NCBI GenBank assembly: GCA_945956945.1
Contig: CAMFJO010000016.1
Coordinates: forward strand, 1 to 9,046
Direction: 5' to 3'
DNA from: an uncultured Legionellales bacterium
GTDB taxonomy: Bacteria; Pseudomonadota; Gammaproteobacteria; UBA1113
DNA: 9,046 nucleotides
The position numbers were made by a program, and so were the translations under genes. Below are positions 8,061 through 9,046 of this stretch, piece by piece; positions within the stretch are counted from its first letter, which is position 1; each line of letters opens with the position of its first letter. Under the pieces are notes generated by a model. That model saw only the letters and a program-made list of their open reading frames with translations. It was not told where the DNA came from and searched no databases.

Positions 8061-8495
8061 ATGCAAAGAAAAATATTCAATATCTTGACTTTATTTACCC
8101 TAATTCTGAGCCTATCGGCTTGTATCCATAAAGTCACCATAGAGCAGGGCAATGTCATCACCCAAGATATGATCAATCAGTTACACCCGGGCATGACTTC
8201 CGATCAGGTACAATTTATCATGGGGCATCCCGTTTTGGTAGAAACCTTTGAAGCTAACCGAGCCGATTATGTCTATACTTTACGAACAAACGGTATACTT
8301 ACCAGTAAACAACGCATCACCTTATTGTTTAAAGACGGCCGCTTAACCAGTATCGAGGGGACTTTACACCCAGAGTTAAATCCCGCCACCGGGGCAGCGC
8401 CTTTACCGATGAGTAATGACGCAGTCGATCCCAATACGCACACAGATACGGTGCCCGCAGCAGCCGCGGTAGGACAGGCACCTGCGGTGCAATAA
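8061..8495 (+). CDS. bamE: Outer membrane assembly lipoprotein BamE (SmpA/OmlA)
   Basis: The protein has 144 residues. BamE is a small lipoprotein of the BAM complex that folds and inserts beta-barrel proteins into the outer membrane; it sits on the periplasmic face of that membrane and supports BamA and BamD. Residues 1-20 form a lipoprotein signal peptide (MQRK, hydrophobic core, LSA) with the lipidated Cys21. The SmpA/OmlA domain follows, with the characteristic QGN (29-31), a helix up to HPGMTSDQVQFIMGHP (42-57), YVYTLR and a final strand near ITLLFKDGRLTSIEG. The tail from about residue 106 is Pro/Ala/Thr-rich, probably disordered, and longer than the E. coli form (113 residues). The ATG at 8061 gives a proper signal peptide. 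The gene is divergent from fur and is followed by the repeat array. Confidence 0.95.
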   Translation: MQRKIFNILTLFTLILSLSACIHKVTIEQGNVITQDMINQLHPGMTSDQVQFIMGHPVLVETFEANRADYVYTLRTNGILTSKQRITLLFKDGRLTSIEGTLHPELNPATGAAPLPMSNDAVDPNTHTDTVPAAAAVGQAPAVQ

Positions 8496-8620
8496 AAATC
8501 ACCCCTGAAGAGAGTACATACTCACAGCAGTTGGTTTTAGGCGCGAGGGCAAGCCCTTGCGCCGCAGGAGTGTATGCACTGAACTATGCCTGTCATAGAT
8601 AAAAGCCCAGCCAACAAAGC
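8492..8620. repeat. Tandem repeat unit 1 (129 bp)
   Basis: This is the first unit of a tandem array that starts at ATAAAAATCA, overlapping the bamE stop codon. Shared landmarks with unit 2 are ATAAAAATCA, GAAGAG, TACTCACAGCAGTTGGTTTT, AGGCGCG, GGCAAGC, AGGAGTGTA and GCCAACAAAGC. GTTGG (8530-8534) and CCAAC (8611-8615) can close the unit. Inside is a hairpin GGCGCGAGGGC (8540-8550) / GCCCTTGCGCC (8553-8563), all paired with one G-T wobble. A smaller stem is CTATG (8584-8588) / CATAG (8594-8598). There is no coding potential. Confidence 0.85.
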
Positions 8621-8742
8621 ATAAAAATCAAACCCGAAGAGTATACTCACAGCAGTTGGTTTTTAGGCGCGGCGGCAAGCTCTTGAGCAGAAGGAGTGTA
8701 GTACCCTACATGACTTCTGCTCAAGAGTGAAGCCAACAAAGC
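8621..8742. repeat. Tandem repeat unit 2 (122 bp) with a long hairpin
   Basis: This is the second unit, directly abutting the first. The closing arms are GTTGG (8655-8659) and CCAAC (8733-8737). The inner hairpin is a perfect 14-bp stem, CTCTTGAGCAGAAG (8680-8693) with its complement (8714-8727), topped by a further TGTAG/CTACA stem around TACC. GAGTATACTC (8639-8648) is a palindrome near its left edge. The unit lies between the convergent bamE and rnpB genes, so it could act as a transcript end or processing region for either. No strong T-run follows the stem. Confidence 0.85.
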
Positions 8743-8778
8743 ATAAAAATCAAATGCGAAGAGTATAGAGAGTTGGCC
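8743..8778. repeat. Partial repeat unit 3 merging into the rnpB 3' end
   Basis: The sequence ATAAAAATCAAATGCGAAGAGTATA follows the start of unit 2 with few changes. It then passes into AGAGAGTTGGCC, which is the 3' strand of the RNase P RNA terminal helix on the minus strand. The repeat family therefore includes the flank, and part of the 3' end, of rnpB. Confidence 0.7.
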
Positions 8779-9046
8779 TATAAGCCGGGTTCTGTCATGG
8801 GTCATCATTCATCTACGCGGAGAGTCACCTCTACGCTTTAGCGACCAACCCGGATCCCGTGCGGGCAGCACGATAAGGATCCCTATTTGGTCTTGCTCCA
8901 GGTGGGGTTTGCCCTGCCACTGTTGTTACCAACAGCGCGGTGCGCTCTTACCGCACCATTTCACCCTTACCGCAGCTGCAAGCAACCACGGCGGTATATT
9001 TTCTGTGGCACTTTCCGTAGACTCACGTCTCCCAGGCATTACCTGG
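8766..9046 (-). ncRNA. rnpB: RNase P RNA, type A, 5' end beyond window
   Basis: This is the catalytic RNA that removes 5' leaders from pre-tRNAs, acting with RnpA protein. On the minus strand it aligns by eye with E. coli M1 RNA from about nucleotide 92 to the 3' end. Landmarks in order are CCAGGTAATGCCTGG at the window edge, GGTAAGGGTGAAA and GGTGCGGTAAGAGCGCACC (P10-P12 region), and GGAGCAAGACCAAATAGG. A stem follows with GGATCC arms (P16/P17), then CCGGGTTGG carrying the GGU expected to bind tRNA CCA. ATAGATGAATG-like sequence and ACAGAACCCGGCTTA (conserved region V) come last. About 90 nt are missing, including the 5' strands of P1 and P4. The 3' end is placed near 8766 by analogy, where GGCCAACTCTC would close P1; it could differ by a few bases. 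Confidence 0.96.

Noticed and set aside
8680..8727. Classical Rho-independent terminator for bamE
   Set aside because: The 14-bp stem is strong, but no T-run follows it in the bamE direction. A role in RNA ends is possible but is not called.
8492..8770. CRISPR array
   Set aside because: Only two full units of about 125 bp with internal divergence, and no short identical repeats separated by unique spacers.

Overview
The window looks like a contig end from a gammaproteobacterium. The core genes (fur, guaB, guaA, tadA, pyrF, bamE, a type-A RNase P RNA) read as gammaproteobacterial: the Fur metal ligands line up with E. coli Fur at a constant two-residue offset, and a fur gene divergent from an omlA/bamE lipoprotein gene is known from pseudomonads. 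Moderate GC and a large low-complexity first ORF with an acidic C-terminus would fit a host-associated member of the Legionellales (Coxiellaceae-like). That placement is inference.

Layout. Bases 1-44 are not biological: they match an Illumina Nextera i5 adapter (end of P5, 8-base index, Read 1 primer, Tn5 mosaic end). The adapter runs straight into a large partial ORF (46-2028, +) of unknown function. It has a Pro/Ser-rich N-terminus, a helical and coiled-coil middle and an acidic tail, and it overlaps the end of pyrF tail to tail. The minus strand then holds a membrane-anchored metallo-beta-lactamase-fold hydrolase gene and pyrF, overlapping by 14 nt. A 191-nt spacer carries their likely promoter. 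Next comes a compact guaB-guaA-tadA operon (IMP to XMP to GMP, then tRNA A34 deaminase), with a 17-nt gap and then a 10-nt overlap, and a good promoter before guaB. Upstream of that is fur on the minus strand, probably with a TTG start. It is divergent from bamE, a lipoprotein of the outer-membrane assembly machine.

The right end holds the 3' three quarters of rnpB on the minus strand, cut by the window end. Between bamE and rnpB is an array of two full units and one partial unit of a repeat of about 125 bp. The partial unit runs into the 3' end of rnpB, which recalls the tandem repeats that follow rnpB in E. coli. Each full unit is bounded by GTTGG...CCAAC and contains a hairpin, but the hairpin sits in a different place in each copy.

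Most of the window is ordinary housekeeping sequence. The parts worth a second look are the orphan ORF at the left, the rnpB-associated repeats at the right, the Gln in the metal motif of the hydrolase, and the overlapping gene junctions. I found no CRISPR array, transposase, phage gene or toxin-antitoxin pair.
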